DNA of 22,834 nt from Acidobacteriaceae bacterium (GCA_031296355.1 JARLFX010000171.1:1-22834); one strand, 5' to 3'; numbered from the stretch's first letter, positions 1 to 8,120 are shown. Notes: generated by a model from the letters alone, not told the origin. Numbers and translations are program-made.

Positions 1-123
1 GATGCAAGCGGCATGCAGGTGCTACGCCAGATCTACCGCGAAACCAGCGCAGAAATTGTCGCGAACACTCCGCTCACCGAGTCTTTCGCCAACCAGATTC
101 AACAGAATGCATTGAGCAACTAA
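1..123 (+). CDS. Unidentified protein, C-terminal 40 residues (5' end outside window)
   Basis: Frame 1 is open from the first base of the window and ends at TAA 121-123, giving 40 residues that finish in QQNALSN. The stretch is polar and probably helical, with no motif I recognise. The following regulator gene begins 14-23 bases downstream, so the two may be co-transcribed. No function is proposed. That it is a real coding end rests on the uninterrupted frame at the window edge and the tight spacing to a gene on the same strand. Confidence 0.55.
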   Translation, partial: DASGMQVLRQIYRETSAEIVANTPLTESFANQIQQNALSN

Positions 124-131
124 CAGACCCC

Positions 132-136
132 AGGAG
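132..136 (+). promoter_or_regulatory. Shine-Dalgarno AGGAG deciding the Crp/Fnr start
   Basis: AGGAG lies 1 base before the ATG at 138 but 10 bases before the in-frame ATG at 147. The second ATG is therefore the better start. Confidence 0.5.
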
Positions 137-146
137 AATGATTGAC

Positions 147-857
147 ATGCCAACCCCGCACGCTATCGATCACAAACAGCCCGCCATGAGCTGCACCACC
201 AGCGAGATATTCAAGACGCTGCCACCCGCCGCTCTCGCAGAACTTGCAACCCTGGAACTCGTAGAGCCCTACGCTGCAAATCAGACGCTATTCGAAGAGA
301 AGCAGGCGTCAACGCGCGTCTTCATTCTGCTTGAAGGACAGGTCAAGCTCTCCATGAACTCGATCGACGGCAAGCGCTTGATCCTGCGCATCGCCCGGCC
401 CGGCGAGTTTCTCGGTCTCACCTCAGTGCTCTCCGGCACCGAACACGAGATGATGGCAGAGTCGCTCTATCCCTGCAAAATTGCGTCGTTGCGCCGCCAG
501 GATTTTCTCAACTTCCTGCTGCGCTACCCGGCTGCTTACGAGAGCCTGGCCCGCTGTCTGAGCCATGACTACAGCCATGCTTGCGAACACCTTCGCACCG
601 TCGGCCTTGCGTCCACCGCACCTATCAAGCTGGCGCGGCTTTTGCTGGAGTGGTGCACCTTTGGCCAGCAGACTGAACTGGGCACGCGGCTGCGGCTTAC
701 CCTGACGCACGGCGAGATTGGCGAGTGCATCGGCACATCGCGCGAAACAGTCACCCGTACATTGAGTGACTTCAAACATCGTCAACTAGTGGATATGCGC
801 GGCTCGACGCTGATGATCCCGAATCGCATGGCACTTGCAAGCTACGCGGAGATGTAA
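147..857 (+). CDS. Crp/Fnr family transcriptional regulator
   Basis: This is a DNA-binding regulator of the Crp/Fnr superfamily, 236 residues from ATG 147 (239 from ATG 138). Numbered from ATG 138, the cyclic-nucleotide-binding-type jelly roll spans about 33-125 and includes a GxVKL strand and an RPGEFLGL turn. A long dimerisation helix covers about 128-155. A winged helix-turn-helix spans about 188-228, with the recognition helix around SRETVTRTLSDF. The N-terminal four-cysteine Fe-S set of Fnr is absent (only C19 lies there), so an oxygen-sensing Fnr role is not supported. The effector cannot be told from sequence. It follows an unidentified gene and is convergent with the nucleoside hydrolase gene. 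Confidence 0.9.
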   Translation: MPTPHAIDHKQPAMSCTTSEIFKTLPPAALAELATLELVEPYAANQTLFEEKQASTRVFILLEGQVKLSMNSIDGKRLILRIARPGEFLGLTSVLSGTEHEMMAESLYPCKIASLRRQDFLNFLLRYPAAYESLARCLSHDYSHACEHLRTVGLASTAPIKLARLLLEWCTFGQQTELGTRLRLTLTHGEIGECIGTSRETVTRTLSDFKHRQLVDMRGSTLMIPNRMALASYAEM

Positions 858-870
858 TGCTGCAAGACTC

Positions 871-894
871 CGCGCAGGCTTGTGCTGCTGCGCG
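871..894. terminator. Possible hairpin between convergent genes
   Basis: CGCGCAG (871-877) and CTGCGCG (888-894) are perfect inverted arms around a 10-base loop, in the 40-base gap between two convergent stop codons. No T-run follows on either strand, so it is at best a weak or factor-assisted terminator. Confidence 0.3.
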
Positions 895-897
895 TGT

Positions 898-2034
898 TCA
901 TGGCGCCGGTGCATGCGAGCCCGGCGTCGGCGATGTGAGCAGCTGAATCAGCATATGCTGCAACCTGGGAAGATCCACATCCATCTGCGCATGCACTTTG
1001 TTAAGCGGGAGTGCCGGCCTGGCATGCTCGCTCCATGTAAGCGTGTCGCCATAGTTCGGCCCATGATTGATATTCACATCCATGTACACAAAGCGCTCTG
1101 CGGTAATGATCTCAGGATCAAGCCATGCCGCCGCGGCCAATTCGTCCCACAGATAATTGATCGTCAGCGGTTTGCGTACATATTGCAGAACATACTGCGC
1201 GGCAACGGCCTTTGATCCTACAAGTCCGTCGAGCACTTCAGGAGCAAGCCGCGTCTTAAGCGAAACATCAATAGTCGTGACCGTAATGCGCGCCCACTTT
1301 GCCTGCAATGTAATGTTCGCGGCCTCAGGGTCAAACCAGAAATTAAATTCGTGGCGAGGATCGTTCGCCCATTCCTCTACATCAGTCTGCGGCACAATAC
1401 TGCCGCCCATGACCACCAGCTCCTGCGCCAGCTCCGCAAACTCCGGATCAATCCGAATAGCCAGCGCCACATTCGTCAGCGGGCCAGCCGCATAGATCGT
1501 CACCTTATGCGGATACTGGTGCACCATGCGCACCATGAAGTGCGCAGCATCTTCGTCAGCCGCTTGCGTCACCGGAGCGCCCTCCCGCATGGGCGGTATC
1601 AGCTTGTAGCCGTCCTTTGCCGTGCGCTCGCCCCATGCTCCCTTGTAGAGCTGTTTTCCATAGAGCGCCTCCGCCGCCTGCGTCCACTGCTGCGTTCGTA
1701 CCAGAGGGGTCGCCGCTCCGGGGTATACCTTAATGTCTGTTCGGCCCACGATCTCCAGCAGACGTAGCGCATGCGCCACTTCAGGATCGCGCCATGCATC
1801 GCCCGTCACCACAGTGATGCCGAGCAGATCCACCTGCGGAGATTGAAGCAGCACAAGCAGCGAAGCCATGTCTGATCCGCCTGGCCCATTCGCATCCTGA
1901 TCCGCAATCACCAGGCGCTTCTCCGGCGTTGCCGCGCTTAGCATAACCGTCAGCAGGCACAGCGCAGCGCCCGCGACTACGCGCACAGCGTATCTCCAGA
2001 CTTTGCTCATTGGCTCTATCGCTTTCCGCATCAT
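898..2034 (-). CDS. Exported nucleoside hydrolase-like protein (IunH fold)
   Basis: Resembles inosine/uridine-preferring nucleoside hydrolases, which cleave the N-glycosidic bond of ribonucleosides. Numbering is from the ATG at 2034, which has GGGAG ten bases upstream. The open frame continues to an ATG at 2118, but that adds a non-signal-like stretch and lies next to a weak TATAAC -10 candidate (2124-2129). A signal peptide covers about residues 1-34. The usual DTDPGxDD calcium motif is replaced by DQDANGPGGSD (45-55), so one Asp of the terminal pair is missing and a loop is inserted. Later active-site elements are kept: an EFNFWFDPEAA block near 229-239, and WDELAAA with D297. Family membership is good, but substrate and even activity are uncertain. 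Confidence 0.82.
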   Translation of the reverse strand: MMRKAIEPMSKVWRYAVRVVAGAALCLLTVMLSAATPEKRLVIADQDANGPGGSDMASLLVLLQSPQVDLLGITVVTGDAWRDPEVAHALRLLEIVGRTDIKVYPGAATPLVRTQQWTQAAEALYGKQLYKGAWGERTAKDGYKLIPPMREGAPVTQAADEDAAHFMVRMVHQYPHKVTIYAAGPLTNVALAIRIDPEFAELAQELVVMGGSIVPQTDVEEWANDPRHEFNFWFDPEAANITLQAKWARITVTTIDVSLKTRLAPEVLDGLVGSKAVAAQYVLQYVRKPLTINYLWDELAAAAWLDPEIITAERFVYMDVNINHGPNYGDTLTWSEHARPALPLNKVHAQMDVDLPRLQHMLIQLLTSPTPGSHAPAP

Positions 2035-2187
2035 CCGCTTATGACTCCCACAGTGTATCGTGCTGGCCATGGTCGCTGGCACAACCGCACTACGGAAGGG
2101 GCGCATAGTGTTCCGCATGACAGCGTTATATCGGGAATTTAGCGCGGCATTTTTATGGTGTGGTTATTCCTGAAGGTTTCAAGGCGG

Positions 2188-2196
2188 TGCTATCAT
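2188..2196 (+). promoter_or_regulatory. Extended -10 promoter of the TetR-exporter operon
   Basis: TGC followed by TATCAT fits the extended -10 pattern TGnTATnnT. Transcription would start near 2203, about 15 bases before the ATG and inside the adjacent palindrome. No convincing -35 box was found. The assignment is from sequence only. Confidence 0.4.
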
Positions 2197-2198
2197 AA

Positions 2199-2214
2199 TT
2201 AACTAACTGGTTAA
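2199..2214. promoter_or_regulatory. Palindromic operator candidate for the TetR repressor
   Basis: TTAACTAACTGGTTAA is an inverted repeat with outer arms TTAAC/GTTAA, 12 of 16 positions being symmetric. It lies immediately before the TetR start codon and over the predicted transcription start. Position and AT-rich half-sites are typical of TetR-family autoregulation. Confidence 0.55.
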
Positions 2215-2217
2215 TCA

Positions 2218-2949
2218 ATGGCTGAAATACTAAAAAATCATGCCCACAATATCCGCGCTGACCAGACACGCACAAAGATTCTGCGCGCTGCTGTGCAGGA
2301 ATTTAGCCTGCATGGCCTTTCTGGCGCACGTATTGATGCAATTGCTGCGACCGCAGGAGCTAACAAGGCGCTCCTTTACTACTACTTCAGAAGCAAGGAT
2401 GAGCTGTATGCAGAGGCGCTCAAGTCGGTATCTGCGAAGGTACTACAGGACATGCTGGCAGCTCTCGACTCCAGATTCAGTCCCGGTGAACGCTTACTGC
2501 GCTCGGCGCTCACTCATTTTGACAGGATTTTTTCGCAGCGCGAATTTCAAAGCTTGATGCAGCAGGAGATGGTTCGTTATCGCCATGGAGCATCCATGCC
2601 GGATTTCTTTCGCAACGCATTTCATCCCATGCTCGAAAAGCTGCTCACCACTATCGATGAGGGCCAACGCTCCGGCGAACTCTGCGAGAATGATCCGCTA
2701 CATCTGCTCTATGTCATGCTTGGTGCAAATGTCTTTTATTTCCTTAGCGCACCTATCATGCAGGTCGCCCTTCCTTTCAAGCCACTGGAATCGCGTGCGC
2801 TCAAAGCGCGTCGCATAGCGGCCGTTAAATTCCTCGGCAATGCGGTCTTCCGCAATCGTACGCATGGCAACAAGCTCGCGCAGCGCGTGCTGGACGATAT
2901 GCCCATGCCGCAAATCAAGAATTTAAAGCTTCGGAGTAAGCCCCTATGA
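2218..2949 (+). CDS. TetR/AcrR family transcriptional regulator
   Basis: 243 residues. The N-terminal TetR helix-turn-helix spans about 16-63 and is clear: a helix leading into EFSLHGLSGARIDAIA, then AGANKALLYYYFRSKDELY with the diagnostic LYYYF-SKDELY end. The remaining 180 residues form the ligand-binding helical domain, whose ligand cannot be predicted. The ATG has no Shine-Dalgarno sequence. The palindrome 2199-2214 fills that space, suggesting a short-leader mRNA and autorepression. The stop overlaps the next start as ATGA (2946-2949), so it heads a translationally coupled operon with an HlyD protein and ABC exporter. By analogy with E. coli CecR (YbiH), it probably represses that exporter until an inducer or toxic substrate binds. 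Confidence 0.92.
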   Translation: MAEILKNHAHNIRADQTRTKILRAAVQEFSLHGLSGARIDAIAATAGANKALLYYYFRSKDELYAEALKSVSAKVLQDMLAALDSRFSPGERLLRSALTHFDRIFSQREFQSLMQQEMVRYRHGASMPDFFRNAFHPMLEKLLTTIDEGQRSGELCENDPLHLLYVMLGANVFYFLSAPIMQVALPFKPLESRALKARRIAAVKFLGNAVFRNRTHGNKLAQRVLDDMPMPQIKNLKLRSKPL

Positions 2950-4010
2950 GCGCTCGCAACCGTATTTTTATACTGATTGGCATTCTCTTTGTTGTCTCGC
3001 TTGTCTGGTACTTCATTTCAACCGAACGCACCGGGGATCTGCAACTTATCGGCACTGTCGATGCCAACGAAATCGTTGTCAGCTCCCGCATCCCGGGCCG
3101 CATTCAGACACTCACCGTCGATGAGGGTGATGATGTGCAGGTAGGGCAGCTCATCGCGGTAATCGAGAGCGACGACCTCGCTGCAGCAAGGAACGCAGCC
3201 GGCGCTACTGCGGAGAGTCAGCATTTCAAGCTGTTGCAGGCCGGCGATGTAGAGCGTCAAACCAAGGGCGGAACCGCCAGCCAGGTCACAACCGCGCAGG
3301 CGCAGGTGCGCTCCGCACAGGCAACACTGGCGCAGATGCAGGCGCAGTACGAACATCAGCATGCCGACACCTCGCGCACCGTCGCGTTGGCCGAACAGGG
3401 TGTAATGAGCCAGCAGGCGCGCGATGAAGCCGTCACATCATTGCATGCAGCGCAAGCTGCGGTAGATTCTGCCCGCGAGAACGTCTCGGCTGCGCAAGCG
3501 TCACTGAAAGTTGCGCTCGCCAATACCATCCAGGCGCAGGCTGCAGCGCAGACCGTGGATGCTACCCGCAGTGATGCGGCAGCGGCGCAGGCGATGCAGC
3601 GGCAAGCGCAGGTGCAGCTCGGCTATGCGCGCATTGTTGCACCGCTTGCCGGCAAGGTAAACGTTCGTGCTGCGCTGCAAGGCGAAGTCGTTACGGCCGG
3701 TACGCCGATTGTGACCATCACAGATCTCACCCAGACCTGGGTTTATGCTCCGCTGCCGGAGACCCAGGCCGACGCAGTAAAGCTCGGCGACAGTCTGCGC
3801 GTGGTAATGCCAAGCGGAGTGACAGTACAAGGTAAAGTCATCGCAAAGTCTGCCGAAGGAGACTTTGCCACGCAGCGCGACGTAAGCCGCCGCAAGCGCG
3901 ATATTGAAGTCATTCGCCTCAAGCTGTTGATTGACAACCCTGGGATGCGCTTTGTACCCGGCATGACCGCGCAGGTCTACATCCCTAAAGCCAGGCTGGT
4001 AAAGCAATGA
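2946..4010 (+). CDS. HlyD-family membrane fusion protein (periplasmic adaptor)
   Basis: 354 residues. This is the adaptor that would bridge the inner-membrane ABC transporter with an outer-membrane channel, similar in layout to E. coli YbhG. It has one N-terminal membrane anchor (about 6-24). A first half-lipoyl segment (about 33-78) includes GTVDANEIVVSSRIPGRI. A long Ala/Gln-rich alpha-helical hairpin follows (about 80-215). The second lipoyl half (about 220-255, ARIVAPLAGKV) and a beta-barrel end with GMRFVPGMTAQVYIP. GGAG at 2930-2935, inside the TetR gene, is a plausible ribosome site. Both ends overlap neighbours by ATGA. No TolC-like gene is in the window, so the outer-membrane partner must be elsewhere. 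Confidence 0.92.
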   Translation: MSARNRIFILIGILFVVSLVWYFISTERTGDLQLIGTVDANEIVVSSRIPGRIQTLTVDEGDDVQVGQLIAVIESDDLAAARNAAGATAESQHFKLLQAGDVERQTKGGTASQVTTAQAQVRSAQATLAQMQAQYEHQHADTSRTVALAEQGVMSQQARDEAVTSLHAAQAAVDSARENVSAAQASLKVALANTIQAQAAAQTVDATRSDAAAAQAMQRQAQVQLGYARIVAPLAGKVNVRAALQGEVVTAGTPIVTITDLTQTWVYAPLPETQADAVKLGDSLRVVMPSGVTVQGKVIAKSAEGDFATQRDVSRRKRDIEVIRLKLLIDNPGMRFVPGMTAQVYIPKARLVKQ

Positions 4011-5020
4011 GCTCTGGTGAACACGTTCCTGCGATCTCGGTGAAAAATATCGTGAAGCGCTACGGCGATTTTGAGGCCGTCAGTGATATCTCCTTTGAAG
4101 TTGCAGATGGTGAGATATTCGGCCTGCTCGGCCCCAATGGCGCGGGTAAGAGCACGCTGATCCGTATGATGACCACGCTCATTCCGCTCAGCGGTGGCAG
4201 CGCTGCCATCGCGGGTTACGATGTCACACTTCACCCTGATGCCGTGCGACGGAAGATTGGTGTGATTCCTCAGGCACTCACCAGCGATATCGATCTCACC
4301 GTCGAAGAGAATCTCTCTATCTACGCTAAACTCTACGAAGTTCCGAAGGCGAAACGCAAGCACAATATCGATGAACTGCTGCGCGCTGTAGATCTGGAAA
4401 AGTGGCGCGATGCGCAGACCAAGACACTCTCCGGGGGCATGCGCCGACGCCTGGAGATTGCTCGCGGGCTGGTTCACGATCCGGAGATATTTTTTCTCGA
4501 TGAGCCCACCACCGGACTGGACCCCGTCTCGCGTGTCGCCGTATGGGAGATGCTGAATCATCTGCGCGAAGAACGCGAGCTGACCATGCTAATCACCACT
4601 CACTATATGGATGAAGCGGATCGCCTGTGTGACCGCATCGCTATCGTCGATCATGGCAAGCTGGTCGCGTTGGATACGCCCATGGCGCTCAAGGCCAGCG
4701 TGCCCGGCAACAACGTGGTGGAGGTGCAGTTCGCGCAGGAGTCGACGGAGTGGCCTTCGCGCCTACAGCAGCTGGACGGCGTAACCAGCGTGGAAGCACA
4801 CTCTGCCGGCATGTATCGCGTACTTACATCCAACGGCCCGCTCACCACAACGCAACTGGTTGAGATGGTGACAGCGCACAAAGGAACATTGAAATCACTG
4901 AGCGTACAGAACACCACGCTCGACGACGTCTTTGTCTACTACACTGGCCGCCAACTGCGCGATGAGCAGGTGAAGGCACACGCCTTTGTGATGCCGGATA
5001 GACCGGGAATGAGACCATGA
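4007..5020 (+). CDS. ABC transporter ATP-binding protein (DrrA/YbhF-type exporter)
   Basis: 337 residues. It would power the adjacent ABC-2 permease. A single nucleotide-binding domain occupies about 10-235. It has the A-loop aromatic Y19, Walker A GPNGAGKST (42-50), a Q-loop near Q89, signature LSGGM (141-145), Walker B IFFLDE (161-166) with catalytic E166, and H-loop H199 in TTHYMDEADRL. The C-terminal 100 residues, ending in the LDDVFVYYTGR-type segment, are typical of DrrA-like exporters. E. coli YbhF has two ATPase domains, this protein only one, so a homodimer is inferred. Its start overlaps the HlyD stop and its stop overlaps the permease start, both as ATGA. The substrate is unknown; a drug or other toxic amphiphile is likely by family. 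Confidence 0.95.
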   Translation: MSSGEHVPAISVKNIVKRYGDFEAVSDISFEVADGEIFGLLGPNGAGKSTLIRMMTTLIPLSGGSAAIAGYDVTLHPDAVRRKIGVIPQALTSDIDLTVEENLSIYAKLYEVPKAKRKHNIDELLRAVDLEKWRDAQTKTLSGGMRRRLEIARGLVHDPEIFFLDEPTTGLDPVSRVAVWEMLNHLREERELTMLITTHYMDEADRLCDRIAIVDHGKLVALDTPMALKASVPGNNVVEVQFAQESTEWPSRLQQLDGVTSVEAHSAGMYRVLTSNGPLTTTQLVEMVTAHKGTLKSLSVQNTTLDDVFVYYTGRQLRDEQVKAHAFVMPDRPGMRP

Positions 5021-6129
5021 CGCGAATGTGGGCAATCGTTGAACGCGAGATGCGGAAGTTCTTCCGCTCACCCGCCCTGATGATGGTGTCGATGACCCTG
5101 CCCCTGGTGCAGCTGCTCGTATTGGGCAACGCCATGGGCGGCAGAATCCAGGGTGCGCGCATGGGCGTGGTGGACTATGACCATGGCTCGCAAGCGCTCA
5201 GAATTCACGAAGCATTCACCTCCATCGCCGTCGTCAACCGCACCTTCACCACCGTCACGTATACAGATGAACAGAAGGCGCGTGAAGATGTGCGCACCGG
5301 CAAGATCGATGGAGCCGTGGTTATTCCGGCGCAGTATTCCCGCCGCGTACTTGCAGGCGACACACCGCGCATCGGTCTGGTCGTAGACAACAGCGATCAA
5401 ATCATGAGTGGCGCCCTGGAAACTGAGATGCAGTCCCTGGTGGATGCACTTAACGCCCCGGTAGTACAGCCGCTTGTCGTGCACAACATTGCTCTGCGCA
5501 TCGTAGAGCTTTATCCCTACGTGGAGTATATGAAGTATCTGCTCGCGGGATCGATCACGCTCTCCATGTTCGTTGCCGTCATGATCGGCGGGGGCATGCT
5601 CTACATCGACGACAAAGCACGCGGTGTGCACGAAGGCTACCTCGTCACGCCCATCACCCGGCTCGAACTGGTCATGGGGCTGAACGCGGCAGGCACCATT
5701 AAAGCGATCCTGTCAGGGGTCTGCCTCACGGTTATCGGGTCGCTCATGGCCGGGCTAGGCGTAATATTTCATCCTGGCACGCTCCTGCTTCTTCTCTTGC
5801 TCATCATTTCCACGTCGATTGCATTCAATGGAATGATGTTCCTGATGATGGTGCGCGTGGAAGATCCACTGGTGCCGAGAGCCATGTTCGGAGTCCTCAA
5901 CACACTGCTCTTCTTCCCCAGCGGCGCACTTTCGCCGGTAACCGGATTCCCCTCGTGGCTGCGAGGTCTTGCCTTTGTAGATCCCTTCACCTACGCGGTG
6001 CACGGCTTCAAATCTGTCCTGTTGAAGGACGGGGGACTTGTCGCTATCCGTGGAGATCTCGCCTTCCTGTTCATTTTCGGCTTTGCCATGTTATTGATTG
6101 CAACTCCTCTTTTCAAGCGTACCCTGTAG
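5017..6129 (+). CDS. ABC-2 type transporter permease
   Basis: 370 residues. This is the membrane-spanning component of the exporter. One membrane segment lies near residues 17-38. It is followed by a large soluble extracytoplasmic domain (about 40-170), typical of YbhR/YbhS-like ABC-2 permeases. Five hydrophobic segments then run between about 175 and 370, with the family-typical FFPSGALSPVTGFPSWL segment around 290-310. Only one permease gene is present where the E. coli locus has two, so a homodimer is the simplest model. It is the last gene of the ATGA-linked cassette. No clear terminator follows in the 74 bases before the adenosyltransferase gene, so read-through is possible. Confidence 0.93.
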   Translation: MTRMWAIVEREMRKFFRSPALMMVSMTLPLVQLLVLGNAMGGRIQGARMGVVDYDHGSQALRIHEAFTSIAVVNRTFTTVTYTDEQKAREDVRTGKIDGAVVIPAQYSRRVLAGDTPRIGLVVDNSDQIMSGALETEMQSLVDALNAPVVQPLVVHNIALRIVELYPYVEYMKYLLAGSITLSMFVAVMIGGGMLYIDDKARGVHEGYLVTPITRLELVMGLNAAGTIKAILSGVCLTVIGSLMAGLGVIFHPGTLLLLLLLIISTSIAFNGMMFLMMVRVEDPLVPRAMFGVLNTLLFFPSGALSPVTGFPSWLRGLAFVDPFTYAVHGFKSVLLKDGGLVAIRGDLAFLFIFGFAMLLIATPLFKRTL

Positions 6130-6203
6130 CTCCATTCATGCCTTGAAAGATAGTTTGCAAAGTAACTCGCGCACACAGCCCGGTTTGCGAGAAGATAGAC
6201 GGA

Positions 6204-6782
6204 ATGAGCATTGCCACCAAATCCGGGGACTCGGGCCAGACCAGTCTTGCTGGCGGCTTTCGCCTGTCGAAGGCTGCGCTACGCGTAGAAACCTATGGCA
6301 ACGTGGATGAGTTGAACGCCAACCTCGGTCTGGCGCGCGCGCTCTGTGAGAATGAGAATCTGCGCAACCGTACTCGGCTTATTCAGAGTGAACTTTTTCT
6401 GGTTGGCTCTGCGCTCTCTGCGCCTCCTTCGGATAAGCCCATCTCATCTCCGGTTACAACCGCCATGGTAGAAGCACTGACCGAACAGGTACATGAACTG
6501 GAATCCATCGAAGGCATCCTGTCTGATTGGTCTATTCCCGGCGAACACGTGGCAGCTGCTGCCTATGATGTGGCGCGCACTGTATGCCGCCGCACAGAAC
6601 GCAGCGTAGTTGCGCTCAAGGAGCACGGAGAAAGCGTAGACGGCCATGTTCTCGCCTATCTAAATCGCCTCTCTGACCTGCTTTGGCTCTTCGGTCGTAA
6701 GCTGGAGCATGATGCCGGCCTGGATGGATCACTGCGCAAAGTTAGCGGCAAGACGGGTTCGCGCTGGTCTCGCGCCTGGTAG
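6204..6782 (+). CDS. PduO-type corrinoid (cob(I)alamin) adenosyltransferase
   Basis: 192 residues. It transfers the 5'-deoxyadenosyl group of ATP to cob(I)alamin or cobyrinic acid diamide (EC 2.5.1.17), making coenzyme B12 in the cytoplasm. The N-terminal ATP-binding stretch TKSGDSGQTSLAGG (5-18) and K23 fit the family, as do R27 and YGNVDELN (31-38). So do the helix CRRTERSVVAL (128-138) with R129/R130/E132, and the YLNRLSDLLWLFGR helix (152-165). Length matches the all-helical trimeric PduO class rather than CobA/BtuR or EutT. A modest GAGAAGA at 6189-6195 precedes the ATG. I see no cobalamin riboswitch in the short upstream gap. The gene may be read from the exporter promoter, but no functional link to the exporter is evident. 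Confidence 0.93.
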   Translation: MSIATKSGDSGQTSLAGGFRLSKAALRVETYGNVDELNANLGLARALCENENLRNRTRLIQSELFLVGSALSAPPSDKPISSPVTTAMVEALTEQVHELESIEGILSDWSIPGEHVAAAAYDVARTVCRRTERSVVALKEHGESVDGHVLAYLNRLSDLLWLFGRKLEHDAGLDGSLRKVSGKTGSRWSRAW

Positions 6783-6868
6783 CGCCCAATCCCACTTCCT
6801 GAAACTTCCCCACTGCAAATGCTGACGCTGCGTGCTACTCTGAACCGCGCCAGAGGATACCAAACTTT

Positions 6869-8098
6869 ATGTCAATGAATCGTCGCCACTTTCTCAGTAT
6901 CGCCGCCATTTCTGGGGCCCTATCACCCGTATCCCGCGTCCTCTCACAGATCACGCCCGGCAAGCCTTCCGCCCCAGACAGCATTATGGATGGCGCTGCA
7001 CTGGTAGCTACGACGGATCGTGCGCGCATTTTGCGGGCAGCGAACGCTTACCTCACCCAGCGGCCCATTACGGTAACGGCATCGCATGCAACGCGCAGCC
7101 CCGGTGGCCCACACGATTATTTTTCACAAGGCGATTACTGGTGGCCAAATCCGAAGGATCCAAGCGCGCCCTACATTCAGCGCGACGGAGAAACCAATCC
7201 GGAGAACTTTGAAGATCATCGCACTGCCATGCGCCGGCTCAGCGTCCAGGTACCAGCTCTGGTCGCGGCCTATGTGCTCACCAAAGATGAGAGGTATGCG
7301 AAGCATGCTGCACTGCATCTGCGGGCCTGGTTCGTCACGCCCGCCACACGCATGAATCCCAATCTTGAGTATTCGCAGACGGTCATCGGCATGAAGACCC
7401 TCCGCGGCATTGGCATTATTGATACGCTGCACCTGGCTGAAGTCGCCCAGGCTGCCCGTTTTCTACAGCACAGCAAGGCGCTGCCGCCGAAGGAGTACGC
7501 CGCCGTGCAAAGCTGGTTCGCAGAGTACATCACCTGGCTGACCACATCGCCCAAAGGTCTCAGCGAGCAGTCGCAGAAGAATAATCACGGCGCATGCTGG
7601 GTGCTACAGGTTGCAGCCTTCTCTGCCTTCACTGGCAACACCGGGCTGACCGCTTTCTGTCGCGACCGCTTCAAGACGGTGCTTGTACCCACGCAGATCG
7701 CGCCAGACGGCAGCCTGCCGCTGGAGTTGCGCCGTACCAAGCCGTATAGCTACTCCATCTTCTGCCTGGATGTGCTGACGGATCTCTGCCAGTTACTGTC
7801 TACGCCCACAGATAATCTATGGCAGTTCAAGGGCCCGAACGGCGCGGGCATCCGCGAGGCGATCGCCTTCCTCTATCCCTACCTGAAGGACAAGAGTAAG
7901 TGGCCGTACGCGCATGACGTGCAGCATTGGGATGACTTCCCCGTGCGCCAGCCCAACCTGCTCTTTGGCGGCCTGGCCTACAACAACCTGGATTACATCG
8001 CGCTTTGGAAGACGCTCAATCCCGATTCAACAGTGGAAGAAGTGATCCGCAACTGCCCCGTCCGCCAGCCGCTGCTCTGGGTAAGCAAGCCGGCATAG
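6869..8098 (+). CDS. Tat-exported alginate-lyase-family polysaccharide lyase
   Basis: 409 residues. Predicted to cleave a uronic-acid polymer by beta-elimination outside the cytoplasm, leaving unsaturated ends. The N-terminus has a twin-arginine pattern, NRRHFLSIAA (4-13), and a hydrophobic stretch to about residue 26. The rest is helix-rich with the alginate-lyase-fold blocks DYWWPNP (89-95), NNHGACW (238-244) and RRTKPYSYSIFCLD (288-301). N239/H240, R288 and Y295 are spaced almost exactly like the Asn-His, Arg and Tyr set known for PL5 lyase A1-III (N191/H192, R239, Y246). PL38 glucuronan lyases share this fold, so the true substrate may be glucuronan, alginate or another polyuronate. AGAGGA (6852-6857) sits 11 bases before the ATG. 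The downstream cupin gene is convergent. Confidence 0.85.
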   Translation: MSMNRRHFLSIAAISGALSPVSRVLSQITPGKPSAPDSIMDGAALVATTDRARILRAANAYLTQRPITVTASHATRSPGGPHDYFSQGDYWWPNPKDPSAPYIQRDGETNPENFEDHRTAMRRLSVQVPALVAAYVLTKDERYAKHAALHLRAWFVTPATRMNPNLEYSQTVIGMKTLRGIGIIDTLHLAEVAQAARFLQHSKALPPKEYAAVQSWFAEYITWLTTSPKGLSEQSQKNNHGACWVLQVAAFSAFTGNTGLTAFCRDRFKTVLVPTQIAPDGSLPLELRRTKPYSYSIFCLDVLTDLCQLLSTPTDNLWQFKGPNGAGIREAIAFLYPYLKDKSKWPYAHDVQHWDDFPVRQPNLLFGGLAYNNLDYIALWKTLNPDSTVEEVIRNCPVRQPLLWVSKPA

Positions 8099-8120
8099 CG
8101 CCCAGGGCAACGCATTGCGG

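Noticed and set aside
6130..6203. Possible cobalamin riboswitch before the adenosyltransferase gene
   Set aside because: Only 74 bases are available and no B12-box-like sequence is visible. A 5-base CTCGC/GCGAG pairing (6166-6170 with 6187-6191) is too weak to call.
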